Assembly (NCBI GenBank): GCA_030527235.1
Contig: JAUNBL010000001.1
Location: forward strand, 90,954 to 154,953
DNA length: 64,000 bases
Reading direction: 5' to 3'
Origin: Clostridia bacterium
GTDB lineage: Bacteria; Bacillota; Clostridia; UMGS1883
Shown piece after piece: positions 7,601 through 13,697 of this stretch; the stretch's first letter is position 1, and every line of letters begins with the position of its first letter. The translations under genes and the position numbers were made by a program. The notes below the pieces were generated by a model, which was not told the origin of the DNA, did no database searches, and saw only the letters and a program-made list of their open reading frames with translations.

Positions 7601-10241
7601 CGTGTTTTTCAAAGGATACGCATTTTATATCGGATATTTCCTCCTCAAAATGATAACTGCCGTTTCTGTCATAAACGCTCACTGCCGCACCGCTGACTTT
7701 TTTCATTGCATTTGCAATAACATATCTGTCGTATTCATCACGGAGCATATCATAAACTTCAAATTCATTGGCATCAAGCAGCATTGAAGCACCGTTATTC
7801 GCAAATATATCTTTCTCATATTTGTCAATGGTGTTTACAAAATAAACAATGCGTTTCGGCAAAGTAGCCGCCTTTTCTTTATCAGACATATCCTTAACAC
7901 TTTCAACAAACGCTATTTGTTCACTGCGTATACGCTGTTGTTCCCGTTCTTTCAAAATGTCGGGAATATTTTTCTCTTTATCCTCTGCGGTGAAATATTT
8001 ATCCTCGTCAATAAGACGGGTGATACGCTTTTCAAGGTCATTCCATTTGACAAGTGTTTTCCCGTAAGGCTTTGAATAATCGCCAAGACTGAATTCAATA
8101 CCTTTTCTGCTGTTTTGAAAGTGAATATAATTATGAGAACCACCATAGGTAGTACCGTGCAGCTTTTTCAAGTAGTCAACCCGTTCCTTGCGGTCGGTAT
8201 GCTCTCTGAAAAACTCCGCCGTATCATACTTTCTGTAAATACCCTCGTCAATAAAGTATTTATCGATAAAGTCCTCTGTGATAAATCTGTCAGCAGCCGT
8301 ATCGGTAAGCCTTTGCGAAGTATATGTTTTACGCTCAAGCTGTAAATCGGAAAGCTGTTTATACACACGCTCCGGTCGATACATACGAAAACGCATTATA
8401 TCCTCATTTTTGTTTCGCTCGACAAGAGCCGCCGTTATTTCCGTAAGCTCCGATAATTGCTCCGGATTATTAAGCATTTCCGTGATACGCTTTGTGCTGT
8501 CGGGAAAACCGCCCTTAAACCATTCCTCATTGAACATATCTTTTAGGTCGGGAAATTCGTCATAATCAAGGTCTTTCTCCATATACCAAAATGCGTCTGC
8601 TGCCTTTTTCAGTTCATAACTCCGCATTTGTAAAAGCACACTTGACGGTGCATATCTACCCAAATCCAAAAGCTCGTCAATGCGTTTTGCCGCATCCTCC
8701 CAAGAAATGAGCTGAGCAGTGTTTATATTTGCCGTATTACCGTATGAAATACGAATACCTTGCTCACTCCACCAAGCAGACACATTCCGTCCGTCAACAA
8801 CAAAGCCTTTACCGGAAGTACCGTAAAGGCTTTTAAGAAATTCTGATTTATCCGCAAGAGATTTATTCTTTGAAAATTCTATGCAAATATCTAAACGGCT
8901 TTGAGGGTTTAATGAGCCATCGCATAAAACTTCGTCAATAATCTGCCCCGGCATAGAAAAAGCAGCACCGAAAATTTCGTGTGCTGCTCTCTGTACGGCT
9001 TCTCTCTGTTGTTCTTCTGTCGGAATGAGGTCGAACAGACTTAACTGTAAACCACCTCCGGCAGTACGATTTCTTCCGCTGAATGGAGTAGGTTGTTCAT
9101 CAGTCCCGTCCACATCATCGGGTCTTTTGCTTTCAGTTCCTCGTTCACGCCCTCTGTCTGTGCCAATTCCCGGACTATCATCTGTATCTGTTCTGTCGCT
9201 GTCCTCTGTACTTCCAACAGATGCTCCGTTATTTTGCCTGTTATCATCAAGCTCGTGTATAGGCTCGGTCTGTGATTTTTGAGGAATTTCCTCCGCATCT
9301 GTCCGTATTTGCCTATCTGTGCTTCGGTCTGCGGTGCTGTCAAGTTCGGTATCAGATACCCGTTTACTTCCGTGTATGTTATCTCTGTCATAATTATCCG
9401 TCCTTTCATTATTTATTGTTGGTGCGTCTTTTTCTTTGACTTCATTATACACCGCATTTTCCTTTTCCGCAAAATTTTTTCGGGCATTTATTTCTTCACG
9501 GACCTCCGCACGGATGGTTTCGGAGATATTCCGCAGCGTTTCCTCCGATATGCTTGATACCGCATTACCCAAAACCGAAAGTGCCGGAATTGTGTTGAAG
9601 TTCATAATATGCGGAAAGTCCTCACGCTCAAACACTTCATCAGCGTTGATTCCGAGCCTTCGCAATACCGTATATGCAATACTTGTTTCCGCCGTCTGCT
9701 GAAATTCAACATCAATATTTAATTCGTCCAAGCCGTCCAAAAAGCTGTTTTCTTTTGCGTATTTGAGTTCCGAAAGGTAGTCGGCTTTGCTGTCCTCTAC
9801 CGCATTTTGTGCTGCACTGATAACGGCATCCGTAATACTGCTTTTGGATTTCAGTTCACCGAAAGAATTTTCAAGAGTTTCGATAATAGCTTCGTCAAAC
9901 CGACTGTTGTATTGCCATAACCGCACTCTTGTATTGTCAAGGCTGTGCGTGTCGGAAATATCGAAAACATAGTCAAGATATTGTCCTCTGTCGCCCTCAC
10001 GGAGCAGGGCAATACCTTTAGCGCCACGGTTTATCCAAGACTTTAACCGTTTATTCCAAATATCAATGCTTGCACACGCCGTTGCGTCCGGGCGTTGAGC
10101 ATAAATAAATAGCTGGTCTTGAAAGGAATATTTATATTGCCACGCCGCACTTTTCAAAAAAGCCGTCCAATTCTCATAATCGGCAAGGCATTTGCCGATT
10201 TCGTTCGACAATGCAGATATATTTTGCAGCTTGCTTGCCAT
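1614..10241 (-). CDS. Giant mobile-element DNA methylase / SNF2-type helicase, 2,875 aa
   Basis: A polyvalent protein typical of clostridial conjugative elements. Domains by residue: 1-110 ArdC-like N-terminal domain; about 284-397 low-complexity polar linker that overlaps a nested gene; 399-403 QLSLF, a beta-clamp-binding-like motif; two copies of a related small domain ending near 515 and 735; about 1090-1165 a MutS domain I-like module (GDFYEVYGDDAQKAADVL, then MCGFPKH); about 1390-1560 an N6-adenine methylase (EPSCGIGNF, catalytic-type NVPF); 2065-2600 a superfamily 2 helicase with Walker A GHVVGAGKT, DEAH, ATGTPVSNS and a motif VI QRAGRIIRQGN. The ATG has GGAGGTG 8 nt upstream. It probably protects and remodels element DNA during transfer (antirestriction plus methylation), but the precise role is unproven. 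No frameshift was seen. Confidence 0.9.
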   Translation of the reverse strand: MASKLQNISALSNEIGKCLADYENWTAFLKSAAWQYKYSFQDQLFIYAQRPDATACASIDIWNKRLKSWINRGAKGIALLREGDRGQYLDYVFDISDTHSLDNTRVRLWQYNSRFDEAIIETLENSFGELKSKSSITDAVISAAQNAVEDSKADYLSELKYAKENSFLDGLDELNIDVEFQQTAETSIAYTVLRRLGINADEVFEREDFPHIMNFNTIPALSVLGNAVSSISEETLRNISETIRAEVREEINARKNFAEKENAVYNEVKEKDAPTINNERTDNYDRDNIHGSKRVSDTELDSTADRSTDRQIRTDAEEIPQKSQTEPIHELDDNRQNNGASVGSTEDSDRTDTDDSPGIGTDRGRERGTESKRPDDVDGTDEQPTPFSGRNRTAGGGLQLSLFDLIPTEEQQREAVQRAAHEIFGAAFSMPGQIIDEVLCDGSLNPQSRLDICIEFSKNKSLADKSEFLKSLYGTSGKGFVVDGRNVSAWWSEQGIRISYGNTANINTAQLISWEDAAKRIDELLDLGRYAPSSVLLQMRSYELKKAADAFWYMEKDLDYDEFPDLKDMFNEEWFKGGFPDSTKRITEMLNNPEQLSELTEITAALVERNKNEDIMRFRMYRPERVYKQLSDLQLERKTYTSQRLTDTAADRFITEDFIDKYFIDEGIYRKYDTAEFFREHTDRKERVDYLKKLHGTTYGGSHNYIHFQNSRKGIEFSLGDYSKPYGKTLVKWNDLEKRITRLIDEDKYFTAEDKEKNIPDILKEREQQRIRSEQIAFVESVKDMSDKEKAATLPKRIVYFVNTIDKYEKDIFANNGASMLLDANEFEVYDMLRDEYDRYVIANAMKKVSGAAVSVYDRNGSYHFEEEISDIKCVSFEKHGDTYELHEDEATAVSEILGLSVSDGAISFPAYDLEEYAEILSDNGYIYAIHDADEENTVDKFLKSVSDDNKAFFEGNTLKAEIGREIYSGDEIYRHILNDILSFDENGGLSTGLAYDAETVENLKKYAARYGVEITSVNENIQTRISKMSDDEKESHIGYVEINLDYSRNDLLTDDDMALYRALIEERFEKENQPQQPFSEYLAELHKDDNGSKTVALIPLGDFYEVYGDDAQKAADVLDITVISKEIDGTRYPMCGFPKHITDEYVNKLLYAGYDVVIADEDRNYKRLLSADKVVPAQAQQTETSQIDNVTETAENLIGTELTIDDRKFVVDSVNTDFNKVSLKDITFQNSTGFPIFRSESIDFVKSIIAEQAKPQLTAEFQKAKPQRVQNTVVYPEIPLSDRRNFQITNDELGYGTPKEKFKRNVEAVNLLHNLEFEHRLATPEEQEILSQYVGWGGLADAFDESKENWSEEFKELYATLSPDEYEQARASTLTAHFTPPVVIKAMYKALSNMGFTQGNILEPSCGIGNFMGLMPESMSGSKMYGVEIDSITGRIAGQLYQKNSVAIQGYENSELPDSFFDVAIGNVPFGDFKLLDRKYNKHNFLIHDYFFAKTLDKVRPGGVIAFITSSGTMDKRNSKVRRYIAQRADLIGAIRLPNNTFKKNAGTEVTADILFLQKRERMTDIMPEWVNVGQHETGQPINQYFLDNPDMVMGELKEVSGPFGPALTCEPNEDISLAEQLDGAIQNIHASITEYEFDDVSNDEEITIPADPNVRNFSFTVVDGEVYFRENSLMRKIELNATAENRVKGMIELRDCVRTLIEYQTENYSDNEIKAQQAKLNTLYDDYTKKYGLINSRGNALAFSEDSSYFLLCSLEILDENGNLERKADMFTKRTIRAKHEVTKVDTADEALAVSLAEKAKIDIPFMETLSGKTEQELYADLKGVIFLNPEHETFSESEPKYLTSDEYLSGNVRAKLSQAEQFSKDSSEYRVNAEYLEKVQPKDLTPGEISVKLGTTWIPEKYIEEFVFELLSPNYYAQSKIEVKYSNLTGEWNIQGKSADKGVKATNTYGTSRISAYKIIEDSLNLRDVRIFDYIYDENGNKVAKLNIKETTIAQQKQASIKQAFEDWIWKDPDRRDDLCKIYNVRFNSIRPREYDGSHITFNGINPEIALRKHQKDAVARIMYGGNSLLGHVVGAGKTWTMVAAAMESRRLGLCNKSLFVVPNHLTEQWASEFLQLYPAANILVATKKDFEMKNRKKFCGRIATGDYDAVIIGHSQFEKIPMSAERQKAILQNQLDEILNGIAEAKAENAERYTVKQMEKTKRGLEAKIKKLNDQERKDDVVTFEEIGVDRVFVDEAHFYKNLFLYTKMRNVGGIAQTEAQKSSDLFMKTQYLDELTGGKGVIFATGTPVSNSMVELYTMQRYLQYKSLQDRGLQHFDSWASTFGETVSAMELAPEGSGYRMKTRFAKFFNLPELIAMFKEVADIQTADMLNLPVPEVEYHNEVAEPTQFQKDMVADLGERAEEVRKRTVDPSVDNMLKITNDGRKLALDQRMINPMLPDDETSKVSVCANRVYDIWKDTADRKATQLLFCDLSTPKSDGTFSVYNSIREKLLQKGIPENEVAFIHDANTEVKKDELFKKVRSGDVRVLLGSTSKMGAGTNVQKLLYASHDLDCPWRPADLEQRAGRIIRQGNTNEKVHIYRYVTKGTFDTYMWQTVEQKQKFISQIFTSKSPVRVADDIDPTALSFAEIKALSTGNPHIKEKMELDMEVSKLKLIKSSFMSQIYDLEDKVVKFYPKQIAEIAARIKGLEKDIETVNQYPKAEDKFNTMTIDGFGYFEKEKAGNALIERCKKMTSEEPVNIGDYRGFSMELSFDSFQKLFYVTLVGSLSHKVELGTDVFGNIQRIDNALDGFEKRLEISKEELANTNTQYETAKVEAKRAFPQEAELQEKTKRLAAVEALLKMDKKDDNVIDTDVSDAQAPQQKREYAMAR
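9041..9391 (-). CDS. tnpV: TnpV-family protein nested inside the helicase gene, 116 aa
   Basis: This complete ORF lies wholly within the helicase gene, same strand, +1 frame. The product resembles TnpV of Tn4451-like transposons from end to end: an N-terminal EITYTEVNGYLIPNL, then IGKYGQMRRKFLKNHRPSLY, GKITEHL, ELAQTEGVNEELKAKDPMMW, and a C-terminal AEEIVLPEVVYS. Its length matches the family (about 115 aa). AAAGGA lies 9 nt before the ATG at 9391; an in-frame ATG at 9409 has no such site. The helicase frame across the same bases gives only a Ser/Thr/Asp/Arg-rich linker, so the TnpV frame appears to be the constrained one. TnpV function is unknown. Confidence 0.75.
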   Translation of the reverse strand: MTEITYTEVNGYLIPNLTAPQTEAQIGKYGQMRRKFLKNHRPSLYTSLMITGKITEHLLEVQRTATEQIQMIVRELAQTEGVNEELKAKDPMMWTGLMNNLLHSAEEIVLPEVVYS

Positions 10242-10275
10242 TTGATTTCACCTCCAATAATTTATTTTGCAAATA

Positions 10276-10428
10276 TTATTTATCCTCTTTTTCGATAGGC
10301 ACATATTTTGTGCAAGTTTGTCCGTTATGAAATTCCATATACGGACACATAGGTTCGTGTGGGTCAAGTTTCAATGCGTCCGCACCTGTCTTGCAGTTCG
10401 GGCATAATTGTTTTTTATCATCATTCAT
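10276..10428 (-). CDS. Small Cys-rich protein, 50 aa
   Basis: This short ORF starts MNDDKKQLCPNCKTGADAL and has cysteines at 9, 12, 28 and 39, a CxxC...C...C pattern that could bind one zinc ion. AAAGGAGCG precedes the ATG at good spacing. It sits between a terminator hairpin and the helicase start (34 nt to the next ATG), in the same direction as all element genes. I do not recognise the family. The ribosome binding site and the Cys spacing make it a likely real gene. Confidence 0.65.
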   Translation of the reverse strand: MNDDKKQLCPNCKTGADALKLDPHEPMCPYMEFHNGQTCTKYVPIEKEDK

Positions 10429-10458
10429 TTTTTATCGCTCCTTTGTTTTTTTGCATAG

Positions 10459-10494
10459 AAAAAGAGCATTGAAATTTGCGCTTTCAATGCTCTT
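10459..10494 (-). terminator. Strong hairpin terminator inside the element operon
   Basis: A perfect 13-bp stem (AAGAGCATTGAAA and its complement, 10462-10474 with 10482-10494) with a 7-nt loop is followed on the minus strand by a T run. It separates the 124-aa gene from the 50-aa gene and helicase, so expression of the helicase either needs readthrough or a promoter downstream of the hairpin that I could not identify. Confidence 0.8.
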
Positions 10495-10514
10495 ATCGTG
10501 TTTGCTATTAAATT

Positions 10515-10889
10515 TTATCTGCACATCTGCATCGGCTCACGAAGCCGCTTTGCCATTTCAATGCCCTCGGCTGCTGTTGTGATTTCGCCGTTTTCTATCA
10601 TTTCGAGCAGCTCCGCACGGTGTTTTGCATTTAAGCAATACACGCTCCGGCACAGCCTTTGAACAGTTCCGAGAGTATCACGCTCGGTATTGATAAGCGT
10701 TTTCACGATTTCGCCGACTTCATCATTTGCGTTAAGCTGAATTTGAAGTGTACGGCGGTTATCGAGGTATATCATACTCGGCACTATCAGTATGCCGATG
10801 TTCTGCAAGCTGTCACGGAGTTCGGTTTCTCTGCAAGTCATATCTACAAGTAAGTTGTTTGTTATAAAGTTTATTTTAGCTGTCATCAT
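10515..10889 (-). CDS. Conserved-looking element protein of unknown function, 124 aa
   Basis: The protein starts MMTAKINFITNNLLVDMTCR; the ATG at 10889 is preferred because AAAGGAG lies 9-10 nt upstream, while the GTG at 10898 is too close to it. It has an N-terminal alpha/beta part (ILIVPSMIYLDNRRTLQIQL) and a helical C terminus rich in charged residues. No catalytic motif, membrane segment or signal peptide was seen, and I do not assign a family. It is last before a strong terminator in the RepA-ParA-ParB operon, so it is probably an accessory maintenance or transfer function. Confidence 0.65.
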   Translation of the reverse strand: MMTAKINFITNNLLVDMTCRETELRDSLQNIGILIVPSMIYLDNRRTLQIQLNANDEVGEIVKTLINTERDTLGTVQRLCRSVYCLNAKHRAELLEMIENGEITTAAEGIEMAKRLREPMQMCR

Positions 10890-10936
10890 AAAAATCACGC
10901 TCCTTTTTCTGTACTTTTATTATACAATAATTTCGG

Positions 10937-11482
10937 TTATCTTTCAAAAATTTCTTGCTTTTGTTTTTTCGGAAATTCCCAGCCGTACACCTTGCCGATT
11001 TCATCACCGAGCCTGTGCGTCAGCCTTGTAATATCAGCTCTTGTTGCCGTTCTGTTATACAGTTTTTCTTTGAAATTTTCTATCTGATAATCCGAAACGC
11101 CGTTTTTGAAGGTGCGGTACAGATAATGATTTGTTCCGTCGTGATGAATTGCTCTGCACCGAAAATCGCCTTTTTTATCAACATACCATTCGTTGTAATC
11201 ACATTCCGGACATAAGCAATCACGGATATTTCCGCTTTTTATTGTTTTATATCCGGAAAATCTGCCGTTCCATAAGCCGAGGTCTGCTATAACGATAATT
11301 TCTCTCGGAAGCTGTATGTTAAGATTTGCACGCTCATCATAAAAGTTCATTTCATTGCTTTCGCACATCTTTTCATATAGGAAATCTTCGCTCGCATCGC
11401 CATATATTTCGGTTAAGCTGTCCCGCCAATCCTCAAGGTCAAGATTTATATCGGACCATACTATATGTTTTTCTTCAGCCAT
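10937..11482 (-). CDS. Element protein with zinc-ribbon-like segment, 181 aa
   Basis: Residues 1-60 are acidic and helical (DINLDLEDWRDSLTEIYGD). The middle has CLCPEC followed about 20 residues later by another Cys and His-His (FRCRAIHHDGTNHYLYR), a possible metal site. The ATG at 11482 has GGAGAG at good spacing; this site lies within the 3' end of the upstream LPD28 gene, 4 nt away. Function unknown. Confidence 0.65.
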   Translation of the reverse strand: MAEEKHIVWSDINLDLEDWRDSLTEIYGDASEDFLYEKMCESNEMNFYDERANLNIQLPREIIVIADLGLWNGRFSGYKTIKSGNIRDCLCPECDYNEWYVDKKGDFRCRAIHHDGTNHYLYRTFKNGVSDYQIENFKEKLYNRTATRADITRLTHRLGDEIGKVYGWEFPKKQKQEIFER

Positions 11483-11486
11483 AATA

Positions 11487-12530
11487 TCATCTCTCCGTTT
11501 CACGCTCTGTTTTGCTCTTTTCGGGTGCGGCATATTTTTTAAGTGCGTTCATTGTTTTAAGCGTGCAGCCCTCAAAATCCGCCTTGCTTTCCATAAAGTG
11601 TTCCGCCGTTTCTCTGAAATTCTTTGTCCCGACATCACATAATGTGCCTTTGGAAATTCCCTCAATGTGAGAGAAGAAGTCCTGCGGTTTCTTATATAGC
11701 TTTGCAGCTTCCAAAATATCATCTTTGGATATTGTAAGCTCAACAAACTGACCTCCGGCATTTGCATCGGGGTTATAATAAATCTCCGTAACACCGTTTG
11801 TGGTTTTGTAAAACTTGTCCTCGTCGATAGCGTCGTAGTGTTTCTCAACAAATTTCAAATCCTTGTAGGTCTGCAATGCCTGTTTATCATAACAATAGAT
11901 GTATGCGTTATATGTATTTTTGCGTGGATCACACCGTATATAAAATACATTTTTATCTGTTGTTACCTTGTAGCCGCAGACATCTTTGTCGCTTGCAAGC
12001 CTTTCAGCTTTTAAGTCGTATGCTGCATTGTGCATTGCAACCCTGCTTTTGAGAATAGGCGTGTCTGCTTGGAATCTGAGGTAGTTTACAACATTATCAC
12101 ATTCAAGAGCAAAATCGGGAGTATGATATTTTTCATAATTCTCTTTGTTTTCAAGTAGGGAATCAGTCTGCAAACGCTCGTCAACGGAATTATCAAAATA
12201 ACAGCGGATATAGCAGACGCAGCCACGATTTAATTCTTCATTTTTGCTCGGTGCAAAGGTGTATTCAAATTCCGACTGCTCAATTTTTTCAAGCGTATAT
12301 CCCGGTGTGTCTTTCGGGCGGTATGTACTTTTGCCACGCTCCATAAGCTCGGCAAATTCACAGATGTGAAAAACATTATATCCGATTTTTGTATGATAAT
12401 CGTCAATATATGTGCATTTCCTGTCTGACATAGAGCCGTCCGAAAATTTAACCGTAATGCTTTCGCCGTCTTTTATTCGGAAAAGCTCGTTATAACGGCT
12501 GTCTATGAAGCGTATTTCTTTCTGTTCCAT
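11487..12530 (-). CDS. LPD28-domain polyvalent-type element protein, 347 aa
   Basis: The first 70 residues match the LPD28 large-polyvalent-protein-associated domain as I know it: FIDSRYNELFRIKDGE, then YIDDYHTKIGYNVFHICEFA. The remaining 280 residues form an alpha/beta region without recognised catalytic motifs, ending in a charged Lys/Glu/Arg tail. Its ATG shares one base with the upstream stop codon (TGATG). LPD domains occur in large multi-domain proteins of conjugative elements and phages; here it stands with a different partner region. Likely an accessory factor for element establishment; no activity can be read from the sequence. Confidence 0.65.
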   Translation of the reverse strand: MEQKEIRFIDSRYNELFRIKDGESITVKFSDGSMSDRKCTYIDDYHTKIGYNVFHICEFAELMERGKSTYRPKDTPGYTLEKIEQSEFEYTFAPSKNEELNRGCVCYIRCYFDNSVDERLQTDSLLENKENYEKYHTPDFALECDNVVNYLRFQADTPILKSRVAMHNAAYDLKAERLASDKDVCGYKVTTDKNVFYIRCDPRKNTYNAYIYCYDKQALQTYKDLKFVEKHYDAIDEDKFYKTTNGVTEIYYNPDANAGGQFVELTISKDDILEAAKLYKKPQDFFSHIEGISKGTLCDVGTKNFRETAEHFMESKADFEGCTLKTMNALKKYAAPEKSKTERETER

Positions 12531-13117
12531 CAGCGTTCAACCTCCTTGTGCGATTTTTTCTTAACCTTTTCGACTTCAAGCCTTTTATTAAGCCATTCGG
12601 GGTAATGCTCCGGTTTCAATATTCCGAGAACATCATATCTTTCAAAGCGAGTGCTTTTGTTCGTAAAACAGTTTTTACAAAATACTGCGTGTCCTCTTGC
12701 TTCATACCTTGCACCGTTGCCACCCGTACACCGCATAATCTGATGTGCCTGCGTCTGACATTCGGGGCGAAGCACCTCTGCCTTAATAACAATTATTTTG
12801 CCTTCATAATTTTGGCTTGATGAAGTATCGCACATATCGGCTGTGATAAAGCCTTTTGGCATATCTTTTTCAGCAATTTTAACTTTTTCAATCTGCTCAT
12901 TTAATCTGCACAAAAAACTCTTTGCAAGCTCAATAAAGCTATTGCTTACAACAGAATTTGTATATCTTTCAAAAAGGTCATTGCGTTCACAGTCGGTCAG
13001 CATATAATAATGACCATCCCGGTCGTTCAGATTCATACCAAGTACAATTTCTTTATCACCGATATGTATTGAATTTATGACTTCATATCCGGCAATATAT
13101 CTTTTTTTATCACTCAT
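12530..13117 (-). CDS. Element protein with Cys motifs, 195 aa
   Basis: The ATG at 13117 (MSDKKRYIAGYEV) is chosen for the GAAGGTG about 9 nt upstream; the longer ORF start at 13186 lacks a site. The N-terminal half is mixed alpha/beta. The C-terminal half contains CTGGNGARYEARGHAVFC followed by another Cys, a pattern I have seen conserved in conjugative-element proteins, then YDVLGILKPEHYPEWL. The four cysteines may bind metal. The last codons (HKEVER) encode AAGGAGG, the ribosome binding site of the next gene. Function unknown. Confidence 0.65.
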   Translation of the reverse strand: MSDKKRYIAGYEVINSIHIGDKEIVLGMNLNDRDGHYYMLTDCERNDLFERYTNSVVSNSFIELAKSFLCRLNEQIEKVKIAEKDMPKGFITADMCDTSSSQNYEGKIIVIKAEVLRPECQTQAHQIMRCTGGNGARYEARGHAVFCKNCFTNKSTRFERYDVLGILKPEHYPEWLNKRLEVEKVKKKSHKEVER

Positions 13118-13307
13118 TTCTATGTTCACCTTCCATATCTTTAAGGCGTATCGTACTGACAATTCTGTATCCGTGCTTATTTGCAAGAGTCTTTAACTCG
13201 GCTATGAGATTTCGCCGTTCCTCTCGCCGCACGGCTTTCATTGCTTCATAGGCGGTAATGTCAGTACAACCGCTGCCGTTAAGTCTGTCGTTTATCTTTT
13301 CGCACAA
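13110..13307 (-). CDS. Small helical element protein with TTG start, 65 aa
   Basis: The protein MCEKINDRLNGSGCTDITAY... is mostly helical and basic, without membrane segments. It starts at a TTG preceded by GAGGTGA, which overlaps the end region of the gene upstream. It overlaps the next gene by 8 nt, a coupling seen throughout this operon. The family is not recognised; it could be a small DNA-binding or regulatory protein, but no HTH is clear. Confidence 0.55.
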   Translation of the reverse strand: MCEKINDRLNGSGCTDITAYEAMKAVRREERRNLIAELKTLANKHGYRIVSTIRLKDMEGEHRNE

Positions 13308-13317
13308 TCACTTCACC

Positions 13318-13572
13318 TCACCGTTCATTCGTTTTAGGCGGCTTCTTCATAACCTCAATAGCCTTGATTTCATCAAGCGCCCGCTTGCAAAAATCTTTTT
13401 GTGCCGCAAGCAGATTTGTAAAATAATGTCCCCAAAAATAATCATCTTTGCCTTTGCATTGCCAAGTTACAAAGCTATTCGGATTCTTTTCGTGAACGCC
13501 AAGCACAAATTCAGCGCTGCCGACCGTTATTTGATTTACAATAATAAAGCCTTGATTTTTTCGCCATTCCAT
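13318..13572 (-). CDS. Small element protein, 84 aa
   Basis: The core FVTWQCKGKDDYFWGHYF is followed by a helical tail with an Ala-Ala-Gln-Lys-Asp segment. I have seen close relatives beside parB in clostridial conjugative elements, so I treat it as a conserved accessory gene. The ATG at 13572 has GGAG 8-9 nt upstream, embedded in the end of the DUF3789 gene. No enzymatic motif is visible; function unknown. Confidence 0.65.
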   Translation of the reverse strand: MEWRKNQGFIIVNQITVGSAEFVLGVHEKNPNSFVTWQCKGKDDYFWGHYFTNLLAAQKDFCKRALDEIKAIEVMKKPPKTNER

Positions 13573-13578
13573 AATCAA

Positions 13579-13695
13579 TCACTCCGTTTCTTTTTTGTCA
13601 GCTTGCCCGGCAGAGATAAAGCAACACATAAATACAATGCCAAGAAAGCCGCCGACTGCAACACCGGATAGGAATATAAGTATAAGTTTTAACAT
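13579..13695 (-). CDS. DUF3789-like single-span mini-membrane protein, 38 aa
   Basis: This is a very short ORF with one hydrophobic helix (residues 2-27, MLKLILIFLSGVAVGGFLGI at its start) and a short charged tail. Size, glycine-rich helix and location just after parB match the DUF3789 family of element proteins. GGAG lies 8-9 nt upstream, within the last codons of parB; its start is 3 nt from the parB stop. The role is unknown, presumably a small inner-membrane partner of transfer or maintenance proteins. Confidence 0.7.
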   Translation of the reverse strand: MLKLILIFLSGVAVGGFLGIVFMCCFISAGQADKKETE

Positions 13696-13697
13696 AT

